DNA from: Mycolicibacterium bacteremicum
GTDB lineage: Bacteria; Actinomycetota; Actinomycetes; Mycobacteriales; Mycobacteriaceae
DNA length: 64,000 nucleotides
Assembly: GCF_002086115.1 (NCBI RefSeq)
Contig: NZ_MVHJ01000020.1
Coordinates: 25,847 to 89,846 of the forward strand
Direction of reading: 5' to 3'
Both the position numbers and the translations under genes were made by a program. Below are positions 43,324 through 52,178 of this stretch, one piece after another (position 1 is the first letter of the stretch; the number at the start of each line of letters is the position of its first letter). Below the pieces are notes generated by a model. That model saw only the letters and a list, made by a program, of their open reading frames with translations. It was not told where the DNA came from and searched no databases.

Positions 43324-44142
43324 CTAACCGGCTTCGTCGGCGAACAGCCGCACCCGCCGGATCCGGGTGGGCCGCACACCCACATCGGCGATCAACACCG
43401 CGGGCCCGGGCGCACCGGTGAGACTGACCGCGACATGCCGGCCGGCGGTCAGCAGGGTCTGTCGGTGCATCCCCGCCAGCGCCGCGACGAGCTCGCTGGG
43501 CCGCAGCCGCTCGGCGTCCCCGGCGGTGATCTCGACGTCCGGTCCGAGCCTGCGCTTCACCGTCATCTCGTCACCGGCGGTGGCATCGTCGATCAGCTGC
43601 CCGATCAGGCGTTTGCCGCGCCCTCCCACGCCGCCCAGACCGCTCGCGAATCCGAACACCCCCGCGGGTCCCTGATTGACCAACAGCGCCCGGGTCAGCT
43701 GGACCGCCGCGGGCACCGCCGCCGGGCCGTTGCGGGTGAACTGCCACGCCATCGCCGGCAACTCCCAGAAGGCCTGCAGCCGGTCGATGGCCAGGCCGTC
43801 GCCGACATCGGTGACGTCATAGCGCAGCACCGCCGGGATGCGCATGGTCACCATCCCGAAACCGGTCGGGCTGCCCATGCCGACCTCCAGCACCAGGTCG
43901 CGCAGCACGGTGTGACCACGCACGATGTCGATATCGCGGTGGAAGGTGATGGTGCGCGGTCCGATGAAGGTGTCGTAGAACTGTTCGATCTCGGCACGTC
44001 CGCTGTGCGGACGCGACCCGACCGGGTCCTCGATCCGGCCGTCCGGGGTGAACAGGCCCACCCAGCCGGACCGATCGTGCGCGGCGGCCGCCGCCGGCGA
44101 GCGCTCCACCGCCGCCAGAACCGCACTACGTGTTGTGGACAT
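43324..44142 (-). CDS. NTF2-like (SnoaL/ketosteroid isomerase fold) protein
   Basis: 272 aa. An N-terminal NTF2-like domain: RSGWVGLFTPDGRIEDPVGS, SGRAEIEQFYDTFIGPRTITF, then GHTVLRDLVLEVGM. The second half is less clear and may be a helical lid plus a further small domain. Such proteins bind hydrophobic small molecules or isomerise ketosteroids. ATG 44142; longer starts run into the divergent gene. No catalytic residues can be assigned with confidence. Confidence 0.77.
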   Translation of the reverse strand: MSTTRSAVLAAVERSPAAAAAHDRSGWVGLFTPDGRIEDPVGSRPHSGRAEIEQFYDTFIGPRTITFHRDIDIVRGHTVLRDLVLEVGMGSPTGFGMVTMRIPAVLRYDVTDVGDGLAIDRLQAFWELPAMAWQFTRNGPAAVPAAVQLTRALLVNQGPAGVFGFASGLGGVGGRGKRLIGQLIDDATAGDEMTVKRRLGPDVEITAGDAERLRPSELVAALAGMHRQTLLTAGRHVAVSLTGAPGPAVLIADVGVRPTRIRRVRLFADEAG

Positions 44143-44179
44143 ATCCTTGGTTACCACCCCTGCGTGAAGGAGGACGGCA

Positions 44180-44536
44180 ATGAGCCAGAACGGGCCGTTC
44201 GGTATCGACCCAGAAGAGTTTGACAGGCTCGCCCGTGAGGCCGGCGAGGGCCTACGCGACGCGCTCGACCGGTTCGGCAAGCGGGCCGGCTGGGCCACCC
44301 TGATCGACCAGTTCACCCAGCAGGCCAGACCGGCGACCCCGGAGACCACCGGTGACGCCGGCGACGGGGTCTGGGCCATCTACACCGTCGATGCGGCCGG
44401 CGGGGCCCACATCGAAGAGGTGTATCCCAGCGAGCTGGACGCGCTGCGCGCCAACAAGAACAACACCGATCCGGCGCGACGGGTGCGCTTCCTGCCCTAC
44501 GGCATCGCGGTCAGCGTGCTCGACGCGCCGGAATAG
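44180..44536 (+). CDS. Conserved hypothetical protein
   Basis: 118 aa soluble protein. N-terminal amphipathic helix (EEFDRLAREAGEGLRDALDRF) then GVWAIYTVDAAGGAHIEEVY and PARRVRFLPYGIAVSVL. Strong GGAGG-type ribosome site. Common in mycobacteria; I do not recognise a named function. Faces the NTF2-like gene over 37 bp, so the promoters must overlap. Confidence 0.8.
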   Translation: MSQNGPFGIDPEEFDRLAREAGEGLRDALDRFGKRAGWATLIDQFTQQARPATPETTGDAGDGVWAIYTVDAAGGAHIEEVYPSELDALRANKNNTDPARRVRFLPYGIAVSVLDAPE

Positions 44537-44601
44537 CCCACGAACCCGGGGCCGGCGCCACTAAGCTTTGCCGAGACGATCGGCCACGGTGAAGGTGGGA
44601 C

Positions 44602-45006
44602 ATGTTTCGTGAACTGACGGTTGCTGCGTCGATGGCGGTCGCCGCGTTGGGTTTTGCTGCGCCGGCCACCGCCGATGACGAGTCCGGCCACTACCCCAAC
44701 GATGTGCCCGGTATGAACTATCACGCCGCGCTGGGCGCGCCGTGCGAGAACACCCAGCTGTTCACCTTCGGCCGCGGTCGTGGCGGACAGCCGATGAAGT
44801 GCAGCTGGATCCCCAACCAGTGGCCGCCGGTCTACACCGGGTTCTGGACGGTGTCCTACGACCTGCACGGTGTGCAGGAGATCGGCGCCCCGTGCTCGGT
44901 GCCCCAGGGCGCGGCCCAGACCGCCGACGGCCGGCCGATGCTGTGCCTCGGCGCGCGGGGCTGGCAGCCGGGTGTGCTGACCGGCGACGGATTCTTCCCG
45001 GCCTAG
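44602..45006 (+). CDS. Secreted cysteine-containing protein of unknown function
   Basis: 134 aa with signal peptide (FRELTVAASMAVAALGFAAPATA). The mature part has four Cys (APCENTQ, MKCSWIP, APCSVPQ, MLCLGARGW), probably two disulfides, with several Trp and Gly (WPPVYTGFWTVSYDL). The spacing suggests two repeats of about 40 residues, each with a C-x(n)-C pair followed by W. Similar small secreted proteins are found in many mycobacteria with no known role. Followed by a long bidirectional terminator hairpin. Confidence 0.8.
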   Translation: MFRELTVAASMAVAALGFAAPATADDESGHYPNDVPGMNYHAALGAPCENTQLFTFGRGRGGQPMKCSWIPNQWPPVYTGFWTVSYDLHGVQEIGAPCSVPQGAAQTADGRPMLCLGARGWQPGVLTGDGFFPA

Positions 45007-45050
45007 GCGGCTCGGTCCGGGCGGCTCGCTCCAGGCGGCCGGCAGGCTGC

Positions 45051-45112
45051 GGCGAAACCCCCGTACCCGGGGTGTTCTCGTGCGAATCGACCCCGGGTAC
45101 GCGAGTTTCGCC
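45051..45112. terminator. Long bidirectional terminator hairpin
   Basis: Inverted repeat with 22-base arms, from GGCGAAACCC at 45051 to the complementary TTTCGCC ending at 45112; 20 of 22 pairs match, with an 18-base loop. It fills most of the gap between two convergent stop codons. Its loop contains TCTCGTGCGAATCGA, echoing the loop and stem of the hairpin at 23667-23713. Confidence 0.7.
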
Positions 45113-45114
45113 GG

Positions 45115-46194
45115 TCAGCGGAAGGCGCGGCTGTAGGCCGGCGGATGCCCGATCTCGACGCCCAGATGCTGCGCCGCCTGCCACACCCAGCCCGGATTAC
45201 GCAGCAACTCGCGGGCCAGGAACACCGCATCGGCGTCCTCGCCGGCGATGATGCCCTCGGCCTGCTCCGCACCGGTGATCAACCCGACGGCGCTGGTCGC
45301 GATCTCGGCCTCCTTGCGGACCCGCGCCGCGAATGGCACCTGGTAGCCCGGCCCGACGGGGATCACCGCATCGGGTGCCGATCCCCCGCTGGACACGTCG
45401 ACCAGATCCACTCCGAGTGTCTTCAACCGCGCCGCGAGGGTGACGGTGTCGGCCACCGTCCAGCCCGGGCGGGGGTCCTCGGTGTCCCCGCCGAGCCAGT
45501 CGGTCGCCGACACCCGGAAGAACAGCGGCAACTCCTGCGGCCACGCCGCACGCACCGCGGTGACGACCTCCAGCGCGAAGCGCATCCGGTTCGCCGGCGA
45601 GCCACCGTAGTGATCGGTGCGGGTGTTGGAGTGCGGGGAGAGGAATTGGTGGATCAGGTAGCCGTGGGCTCCGTGCAATTCCAGGACCTTGAACCCGGCC
45701 TGGGCGGCCCGGCGCGCGGAGGCGGCGAACGCGGCGACGAGCGCGCCGATTTCATCGACCCCGAGCGCGGCGGGCGCGGGCAGTCGACCGAACGGCACCG
45801 CGCTGGGACCCACCGTGGGCCAGCGTCGGTCGTCGGTTCCCCACGGTCGGCCGGTTGACCCCTTGCGGCCGGCGTGCACGATCTGGATGCCGGGCACCGA
45901 GCCCTGCGCGCCGATGAACTCGGCGATCCGCGCCAGCCCGTCGGCCTGCCGGTCGTTCCACAGCCCGAGGTCGAAGACGCTGCTGCGCCCGGCCGAGTGT
46001 ACGGCGGTCGCCTCGACCATGACCAGCGCGGCGCCGGCGACGGCGCGCGATCCGAGGTGCTGCAGGTGCCAGTCGGTGGGCGATCCCTCGGCCGGGCCCG
46101 AGGACACCGCGGCGAACTGCATCATCGGTGACATCCACGCCCGGTGGGCGAAGGTCACCCCGCGCAGGGTCAGGGGGCTGAACAGCTGTGCCAT
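45115..46194 (-). CDS. NADH:flavin oxidoreductase, OYE/YqjM type
   Basis: 359 aa FMN TIM barrel. YqjM/OYE features: a long N-terminus (FSPLTLRGVTFAHRAWMSPM), VMVEATAVHSAGRSS, VPGIQIVHAGRKGS, the substrate His pair in ELHGAHGYLIHQFLSPHSNT, and a C-terminal phosphate-binding GLITGAEQAEGI. The active-site Cys of YqjM (in SPMC) is Met here (SPMM), and the Tyr two residues on is Phe. It reduces activated C=C bonds. Starts 12 bp after the amidohydrolase stop, so both are one unit transcribed from near PucR. Confidence 0.92.
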   Translation of the reverse strand: MAQLFSPLTLRGVTFAHRAWMSPMMQFAAVSSGPAEGSPTDWHLQHLGSRAVAGAALVMVEATAVHSAGRSSVFDLGLWNDRQADGLARIAEFIGAQGSVPGIQIVHAGRKGSTGRPWGTDDRRWPTVGPSAVPFGRLPAPAALGVDEIGALVAAFAASARRAAQAGFKVLELHGAHGYLIHQFLSPHSNTRTDHYGGSPANRMRFALEVVTAVRAAWPQELPLFFRVSATDWLGGDTEDPRPGWTVADTVTLAARLKTLGVDLVDVSSGGSAPDAVIPVGPGYQVPFAARVRKEAEIATSAVGLITGAEQAEGIIAGEDADAVFLARELLRNPGWVWQAAQHLGVEIGHPPAYSRAFR

Positions 46195-46206
46195 GTCTTC
46201 TGCTCC

Positions 46207-47187
46207 TCAGTTCAGGCCGAGATAGGCCAGGGCGGCACGGATGATGCTGTCCCGGCCGGGTCCGTGCTCGACGGCGAAGCGGGCCGGGTCGGCATCGGCC
46301 ATGTCGAACGGGTAGTCGCTGCCGCACACCACCCGGTCGGCGCCCGCCACGGCGCGCAGCAGGTCCAGCTGCGCGGCGCCGTGGGTGACGGTGTCGAAGT
46401 ACAGCTCGCCGAACACCTCCTGCGGGGCCCGCGCCCCGGCGGCGCGGACGTCGGCACGCGCGGTCCAGCCATGTGTCCACCGGCCGAGCAGACCCGGCGC
46501 GCACCCACCGCCGTGCACGAAGCAGATCCGCAGACCGGGAAGTTGATCCTTCAGGCCGCTGAGGATCAGCGAGGCGACGGCGGTGGCGGATTCGGTCGGG
46601 TTGCCGATCAGGTTGTTCAGGTAGTACCGGGACCACTGCGGCTGCGGCAGCTGCATCGGGTGCACCAGCACCGACAGGTCGAGCCGGGCCGCCTCCCGCA
46701 GCACGTGCCCGAGCGCCGGGCCGTCCAGTGACTCGCCACCCAGCAGGGGTGGAATAGCCACGCCCGCAATGCCTTCGGTATCGGCGAGCTGCTGCAGCTG
46801 CACCGTGACGGCCGCGCTGTCGGCCAGACTGACCAGCCCCAGACCCAGCAGCGCACCATCGGCGTCGGTGACGATATCGGTCAGCGCGCTGTTGAACGCG
46901 GCGACATAGCCGTCGGCGTCCGCGCCGGCCTGTAGTGGGAACGCGAACGGCGGTGCGGACAGCACGCGGACGCCGACCTCGTTGCGCCGCATGTCATCCC
47001 GGATGGCCGCGACATCGCTCATCGCGTCGGTGGCGATGGACAGCGGGATCTCGCCGAGGAACAACTGGCCGTCCCGGTCGTGCATACGACCGTGCGGGCC
47101 GGCCCCGGGGAGATCGAACAACTCCCGCGGCAGCCAGTGCGCGTGCACGTCGATCACTCCGGGCGCCAGGTCTGCGCTGATCATCAT
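46207..47187 (-). CDS. Amidohydrolase-2 family (ACMSD-like) metal-dependent enzyme
   Basis: 326 aa. Metal site: first HxH in VIDVHAHWLP, later His in VLVHPMQLP and CFVHGGG, and Asp in VVCGSDYPFDM. This is the pattern of aminocarboxymuconate-semialdehyde decarboxylase and related aromatic-acid decarboxylases, so a nonoxidative decarboxylation or a hydrolysis of a lactone or enol acid is likely. ATG 47187 with AAGGA upstream. Precedes the OYE gene in one operon and follows the pucR-type gene by 173 bp. Its substrate is unknown. Confidence 0.88.
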   Translation of the reverse strand: MMISADLAPGVIDVHAHWLPRELFDLPGAGPHGRMHDRDGQLFLGEIPLSIATDAMSDVAAIRDDMRRNEVGVRVLSAPPFAFPLQAGADADGYVAAFNSALTDIVTDADGALLGLGLVSLADSAAVTVQLQQLADTEGIAGVAIPPLLGGESLDGPALGHVLREAARLDLSVLVHPMQLPQPQWSRYYLNNLIGNPTESATAVASLILSGLKDQLPGLRICFVHGGGCAPGLLGRWTHGWTARADVRAAGARAPQEVFGELYFDTVTHGAAQLDLLRAVAGADRVVCGSDYPFDMADADPARFAVEHGPGRDSIIRAALAYLGLN

Positions 47188-47360
47188 GGGTCCTTCCTCG
47201 CGATGTCGCTACGAGTGTCATCCGGTGCGGGCACACGCTCAATGTCACCGAACACATAAATCGGCGATCGGTGTGTACTGGCGACCATCAATATGCCATC
47301 GGCGGCGGCCACGATCTTGCTCGCCGCCCAATGAAGCCATTTAAGTGCCGGCCGTACCGC

Positions 47361-49166
47361 TCAGAGCTGCGCGGCGACGTCGTCCACGGTGAGCGCGGTG
47401 GCGAACTGCAAGACCGCCGCGGGATCCGACAGCGACACCCGGCACAGCGTCTCGGCCCGCTGCAGCCGTTGGGTCAGCGTGTTCGGATGGATGTGCAGCA
47501 CCGCGGCGCCCCGCTTGCGGTCCTGGTTGCAGGCCAGGTAGGTGCGGATGGTGTGCACCAATTCGGTCCCGTGGGTCCGGTCGTAGTCACGCAGCGGTCC
47601 GAGTGTGCGGGCCGCGAAGGCGCTGAGCAGAGTGGGGTCGTCCAATTGCAGGAGCAACCCGGCGACGCCCAGATCCTCCAGCGCCACCACGCCGTCGCAG
47701 CGGTCCGCGGCCACCGCGATGGTCAGCGCACCCTTGATGCTGCGGAAGGTCTCGGCGTAGGTTCCGCGGCCGGGGGCGACGCCCGCCACGGTGACCTCGA
47801 TCCCGTCGACACCGCCGACGATGGCGGCATGCACGGCCGCCGCGGTGGCCGCCGCGGACGCCTGCCCGTCCGATCCCGGCGGGCTCGCCCCCTGCGGCCA
47901 CAGCACCACGATGTCGTCCCGGATGGATGCCGCCAACGGTCGCGGCCGGTGGTCGGCGGCCAAGTCGGTGACGCGCCCGAAGATGCGCTCGCGCAGTAAT
48001 TTCGGAGACCGGCCCGGTAACCGGTTGATCCGCGCGACGATGACATGGTGCGGTTGACTCAGGTCGTGCCCGAGCAGTTGGGCACGGCGCAACACCGCGT
48101 CGGGAAGCTCGGCGGCCTCGCTGAGCACCTCGGAGAGCAGTTCGCCGCGCAGCCGCTGTTCCACCTCGGCGGCGGTGCGCGCCCGCAGCAACTCCAGCGA
48201 TACGACCATCGAGGCGTGCTCGACGGCGCGTACGGTCATCGGGTCCGGTTCGCTCGTGCCGTCGGGAAACCAGATGCGGGCCACCAGCTCTCCGTCGAGC
48301 TTGGGTGAGGAGACGAAGAACTCACCGTCGCGGGCCCGGACCGGTCGCGACGATCCGGATTGCTCCGGCACCCGGTCGACGCGCTGCCGACTGTCCGGTA
48401 GCAACGTGAGCTCCCCTGCGGTGGCGAGAATTTCGTGCAGCGGGTCCTCGATCAGGACAGGCCGGCCGATGAGATCGGACAGCGCCGCGGCGACCCCGGC
48501 GAGTCCACCCGAGCGCAGGGTCACCGCCAGCAGGCTGTTGTGGATCTCCTCCGATCGCGCCAACGCGTCGCGCTGCTCGCGTAATTCGGTGTTCAGCCTG
48601 CGCAGCTGGTCCAGCCGGTCGGCCGAGGTGAGGGCGATCGCCGCGTGGTTGGCCAGCAGGGTCATCCGTTCGATCTCGAACGGGGTGAAGGTGTGCACCG
48701 GCATGAAGTAGCCGTTGAGCGTGCCCAGCGTACGACCGCCGGCGATCAGCGGCACGCTGATCAGCGCCCGGTAGCCCTGCTCCTGCGCCGCGCCACCCCA
48801 TGGCGTGAACTCCGGGTCGGCGGTGATGTCGCGGATGGTGACCGACCGGGAGCTGTGGAACGCGCGGGTCGACGGGGCTCCGCCGTCGAGCCGGATGGGC
48901 CGGTCGCCGTTGACCCGCTGCACGTAGTCCTCGGACAGCCCGCTCCACCCGGCGACCACGAGCCGGGTGCGCTCGGGGCCGGGTATCAGCACCCCGCAGA
49001 AGTCGAATCCGAGCAGCGCCCGCGCCGTCGTCGCGACCTGGCCGAGCAGTTCAGCCAGGCCGGCTGCCGAGGTCGCGGCCGCACTGAGCTCCCGCATGGC
49101 ACCGAGCCAGGTCGACAACTCGGCGCCCGGTCGTCCGCCGGCACCGCCCGATTCCGATGTGGTCAC
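47361..49166 (-). CDS. PucR-type transcriptional regulator with GAF domain
   Basis: 601 aa. N-terminal GAF domain (about 30-190: TTARALLGFDFCGVLIPGP, RAFHSSRSVTIRDITADPEF, MTLLANHAAIALTSADRL), a helical linker, and a C-terminal PucR HTH (AAVLHIHPNTLTQRLQRAETL). PucR-type proteins often control purine or aromatic-catabolic genes. It starts with GTG 49166. It lies between the amidohydrolase/OYE operon and the divergent aldehyde dehydrogenase operon, so it probably serves both. The GAF domain would sense an aromatic or related effector. Confidence 0.9.
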   Translation of the reverse strand: MTTSESGGAGGRPGAELSTWLGAMRELSAAATSAAGLAELLGQVATTARALLGFDFCGVLIPGPERTRLVVAGWSGLSEDYVQRVNGDRPIRLDGGAPSTRAFHSSRSVTIRDITADPEFTPWGGAAQEQGYRALISVPLIAGGRTLGTLNGYFMPVHTFTPFEIERMTLLANHAAIALTSADRLDQLRRLNTELREQRDALARSEEIHNSLLAVTLRSGGLAGVAAALSDLIGRPVLIEDPLHEILATAGELTLLPDSRQRVDRVPEQSGSSRPVRARDGEFFVSSPKLDGELVARIWFPDGTSEPDPMTVRAVEHASMVVSLELLRARTAAEVEQRLRGELLSEVLSEAAELPDAVLRRAQLLGHDLSQPHHVIVARINRLPGRSPKLLRERIFGRVTDLAADHRPRPLAASIRDDIVVLWPQGASPPGSDGQASAAATAAAVHAAIVGGVDGIEVTVAGVAPGRGTYAETFRSIKGALTIAVAADRCDGVVALEDLGVAGLLLQLDDPTLLSAFAARTLGPLRDYDRTHGTELVHTIRTYLACNQDRKRGAAVLHIHPNTLTQRLQRAETLCRVSLSDPAAVLQFATALTVDDVAAQL

Positions 49167-49240
49167 CGGCCCAGCATGCCACGGTCATGTACAGCGCCAC
49201 ATAGAGATCGGCTTCTTATGGTCATTTCGACATTGTCTCG

Positions 49241-49255
49241 GTCACGGTGCGTGAC
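49241..49255. promoter_or_regulatory. Candidate operator in the pucR-ALDH divergent promoter
   Basis: GTCAC-GGTGC-GTGAC: perfect five-base arms, 38 bp upstream of the aldehyde dehydrogenase ATG. It is one of the few symmetric elements in this 126-bp gap. Binding by the PucR-type protein is a guess. Confidence 0.35.
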
Positions 49256-49292
49256 GACACTCATAACCACGCCGAGCAGAAGGACACACCAC

Positions 49293-50783
49293 ATGACCAG
49301 CAGCACCGACGCCGCACCCGTCATCACCCAACCACCGGCCGCGGACGTCCGGGAGATCATCGATCCCGCCACCGCGACGGTGATCACCACCGTCGCCGAG
49401 ATGGGCGCCGCTGAGGTCGACGCCGCCGTGGCCACCGCCAAGGCCGCCTTCGCCGCCGGCGTGTGGGCCGATATGCCGCGCAGCGAGCGCGCCCGGCTGC
49501 TGCTGCGGATCGCCGACGCCATCGAGGAGCACGCCGAGCGGCTCTACACCCTGGAGGCCCGCAACAACGGCCGCCCCATCACCGAGACCAGGGCTCAGTT
49601 GTCCCGCGTTCCAGAATGGTTCCGCTACAACGCCGGACTGCTTGCTGCACAACGCAACTCGGTGCTGCCAGGGGACGGTCCGTATCTGACCTACCAGCAG
49701 CGGCTGCCACTGGGGGTATGCGGCATCATCACCCCGTTCAACCATCCGCTGCTGATCCTGGCCCGCAGCCTGTCCGCCGCGCTGGCCAACGGCAACACCG
49801 TGGTGGTCAAACCGTCCGAACTCACCCCGCTGACCACCCTCGCGCTGGCCGACATCCTTGCCCGCGCCGGCGTTCCGGCCGGCGTGGTGAACGTGGTGAC
49901 CGGCGGCCGGGAGGCCGGCATCCGGTTGACCGAGCATCCGGACGTCGCCAAGATCACGCTGACCGGCGGCACCGAGGCGGGCCGGTCGGCCGCCGTGGCC
50001 ACCGCGTCTCGATTCGCCCGGGTGACAGCAGAATTGGGTGGCAAGACCCCGGTGATCGTCTTCGACGACGTCGATGCGGTCAGTGCCGCCGAAGGCGCCG
50101 CCTTCGCCGCATTCGTGGCCGCGGGGCAGTCCTGCGTGGCCGGTTCACGGTTTCTGGTGCACCGCAACATCTATGACGCGTTCGTCGCGGCGCTGGTGCA
50201 GCGGGCCCAGGCCATCGTGGTCGGCGACCCCGGCAGCCCGGACACCCAGATGGGCCCGCTCATCAGCGCCCGGCAGCGCGACAAGGTGCGCCACCTGATC
50301 CAGACCGGCGTCGACGAAGGTGCCCGCCTGGCAGCCGGTGGCACACCTCCCGACCTGCCCGCAGATATGCGCGACGGATTCTTCCTGGCCCCGACCGTGC
50401 TCTCGGAGGCCTCCATGACCATGACCGTCGCCCGCCAGGAGATCTTCGGCCCGGTGGCCGTGGTCATCCCGTTCGACACCGAGGCCGAGGCCGTCGCGAT
50501 GGCCAACGACAACGAGTTCGGGCTCGGCGCCGGGGTGTGGACCCTGGATGTGGCGCGCGCCCACCGCGTCGCGGCGCGGATCACCGCAGGCATGGTGTGG
50601 GTCAACGACCATCACCGGCTGGAACCGTCGCTGCCCTGGGGCGGGGTCAAGGAATCCGGCACCGGAAAGGACGCGGGCACCGAGTCCTTCGACGACTTCT
50701 CGTGGATCAAGACCGTCGTGGTGCGCACCGCCGCCGAACCCGTCGACTGGTACGGCAACTTCGGCCAGCGTCGCCTCAACTGA
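49293..50783 (+). CDS. Aldehyde dehydrogenase
   Basis: 496 aa, standard ALDH length. Catalytic Cys in AAGQSCVAGSRF, base Glu in AELGGKTPVIVF, NAD-binding TLTGGTEAGR and C-terminal EIFGPVAVVIPF and NEFGLGAGVWT. It oxidises an aldehyde to an acid with NAD(P). ATG 49293 with AAGGA nine bases upstream. It heads an operon with an MFS transporter, an FAD monooxygenase and a cupin, divergent from pucR. Substrate unknown; aromatic or semialdehyde is likely in this context. Confidence 0.94.
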   Translation: MTSSTDAAPVITQPPAADVREIIDPATATVITTVAEMGAAEVDAAVATAKAAFAAGVWADMPRSERARLLLRIADAIEEHAERLYTLEARNNGRPITETRAQLSRVPEWFRYNAGLLAAQRNSVLPGDGPYLTYQQRLPLGVCGIITPFNHPLLILARSLSAALANGNTVVVKPSELTPLTTLALADILARAGVPAGVVNVVTGGREAGIRLTEHPDVAKITLTGGTEAGRSAAVATASRFARVTAELGGKTPVIVFDDVDAVSAAEGAAFAAFVAAGQSCVAGSRFLVHRNIYDAFVAALVQRAQAIVVGDPGSPDTQMGPLISARQRDKVRHLIQTGVDEGARLAAGGTPPDLPADMRDGFFLAPTVLSEASMTMTVARQEIFGPVAVVIPFDTEAEAVAMANDNEFGLGAGVWTLDVARAHRVAARITAGMVWVNDHHRLEPSLPWGGVKESGTGKDAGTESFDDFSWIKTVVVRTAAEPVDWYGNFGQRRLN

Positions 50784-50810
50784 CCCCGACTCCTCGAGAA
50801 AGGCTTTTCC

Positions 50811-52178
50811 GTGAACCACAACACGTCCCGTGCGTCGGCCGGCCCCGGCTGGCGGCACGAGATCACCCGCGTGCAATGGCTGGTGCTGGCCGGTACCACC
50901 CTGGGCTGGGGCCTCGACGGCTTCGCAGGCAGCCTTTACGTGCTGGTCCTCGGGCCCACCATGACCGAACTGCTCCCGCACAGCGGGGTCGCGGTGTCCT
51001 CGTCGTCGATCGGCCTGTACGGCGGTCTGACCGTGGCGCTGTTCCTGCTCGGCTGGGCCGTCGGCGGCATCATGTTCGGGATGTTGGCCGACTACTTCGG
51101 CCGCACCCGGGTGCTGTCGGTGGGCATCCTCACCTACGCCGTGTTCAGCGCCCTGGCCGCCTTCGCCGACACCTGGTGGCAGCTGGGCATCTTGCGCTTC
51201 ATCGCCGGGGTCGGGTCGGGCGTCGAGGCGCCGGTGGGTGCCGCGCTGATCGCCGAGACCTGGCGCAACCGCTACCGCGCCCGCGCCGGCGGGGTGATGA
51301 TGGCCGGCTATGCCGGCGGGTTCTTCGCCGCCGCGGCGGTGTACGCGCTGCTGGGCGATCACGGGTGGCGCTTCATGATGCTGCTGGCCGGCCTGCCCGC
51401 GCTGCTGGTGTGGTTCATCCGCCGCTACGTCCCGGAACCGCCGGAGATCAACGCCGGCATGCACGCCCGCAGGCAGCGCAAGGCCGCGGGCACCCGCGAA
51501 CAGTTCGTGCTGCGCCGCCTCATCGCGCCGCCGCTGCGCCGGCCGATGCTCGTGTGCACGGCGCTGGCGTCCGGCGCCCTGCTGGCCTTCTGGAGCGTGT
51601 CCACCTGGTACCCGCAGATCATCCGTCAGATCAGCGCCGATGAGGCTGTGCCGCAAGCGGTCACCGACCACCGGGTGGCGGTCACGGCCATGCTGTTCAA
51701 CGCCGGCGGCATCATCGGCTATGCCACCTGGGGTTTCATCGCCGACGCCATCGGGCGGCGCCGGACCTTCCTGATGAGCTTCGTCGTGTCCGCCGCCTCG
51801 ATCGCCTGGACCTTCCCCTTCGACCGCGGGTACACCGAATTCCTGTTCGCCATGCCGTTGTTGGGATTTGGCTTGTTCGGCGCGCTGTCGGGCACGTTCA
51901 TCTACGGACCCGAGGTGTTCCCGCCCAGCGTGCGGGCCACCGCACTGGCGGTCTCCAACAGCGTCGGACGGTTCGTCACCGCACTGGGACCGCTGGGCGC
52001 CGGCGTCATCGCCACCTCCTGGTTCGGCGGCGATCTCGGCGTGGCCACCGCCGCCGTGGCGGCCCTCGGCCTGATCGCGGTGGTGGGCCTGGCCTTCGCC
52101 GCCGAGACCCGCGGCGAGCCGTTACCCACCGACAGCCATTTCCAGCCCGTCACCTCTACCGAAAAGAGCCACTCATGA
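50811..52178 (+). CDS. MFS transporter, sugar/aromatic-acid (AAHS-like) type
   Basis: 455 aa with about twelve helices. Features: WLVLAGTTLGWGLDGFAGSL, GWAVGGIMFGMLADYFGRTRV (loop 2-3), FIAGVGSGVEAPVGAALIAETW, and late GTFIYGPEVFPPSVRATALA. These match transporters of aromatic acids and sugars. GTG start with AAAGG. It overlaps the monooxygenase gene by 4 bases, so uptake and first oxidation appear coupled. The likely cargo is the monooxygenase substrate. Confidence 0.9.
   Translation: MNHNTSRASAGPGWRHEITRVQWLVLAGTTLGWGLDGFAGSLYVLVLGPTMTELLPHSGVAVSSSSIGLYGGLTVALFLLGWAVGGIMFGMLADYFGRTRVLSVGILTYAVFSALAAFADTWWQLGILRFIAGVGSGVEAPVGAALIAETWRNRYRARAGGVMMAGYAGGFFAAAAVYALLGDHGWRFMMLLAGLPALLVWFIRRYVPEPPEINAGMHARRQRKAAGTREQFVLRRLIAPPLRRPMLVCTALASGALLAFWSVSTWYPQIIRQISADEAVPQAVTDHRVAVTAMLFNAGGIIGYATWGFIADAIGRRRTFLMSFVVSAASIAWTFPFDRGYTEFLFAMPLLGFGLFGALSGTFIYGPEVFPPSVRATALAVSNSVGRFVTALGPLGAGVIATSWFGGDLGVATAAVAALGLIAVVGLAFAAETRGEPLPTDSHFQPVTSTEKSHS

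Noticed and set aside
47246..47273. CACCGA...TCGGTG inverted repeat before the amidohydrolase gene
   Set aside because: Arms of six with a 16-base spacer are too weak to separate from chance in GC-rich DNA.
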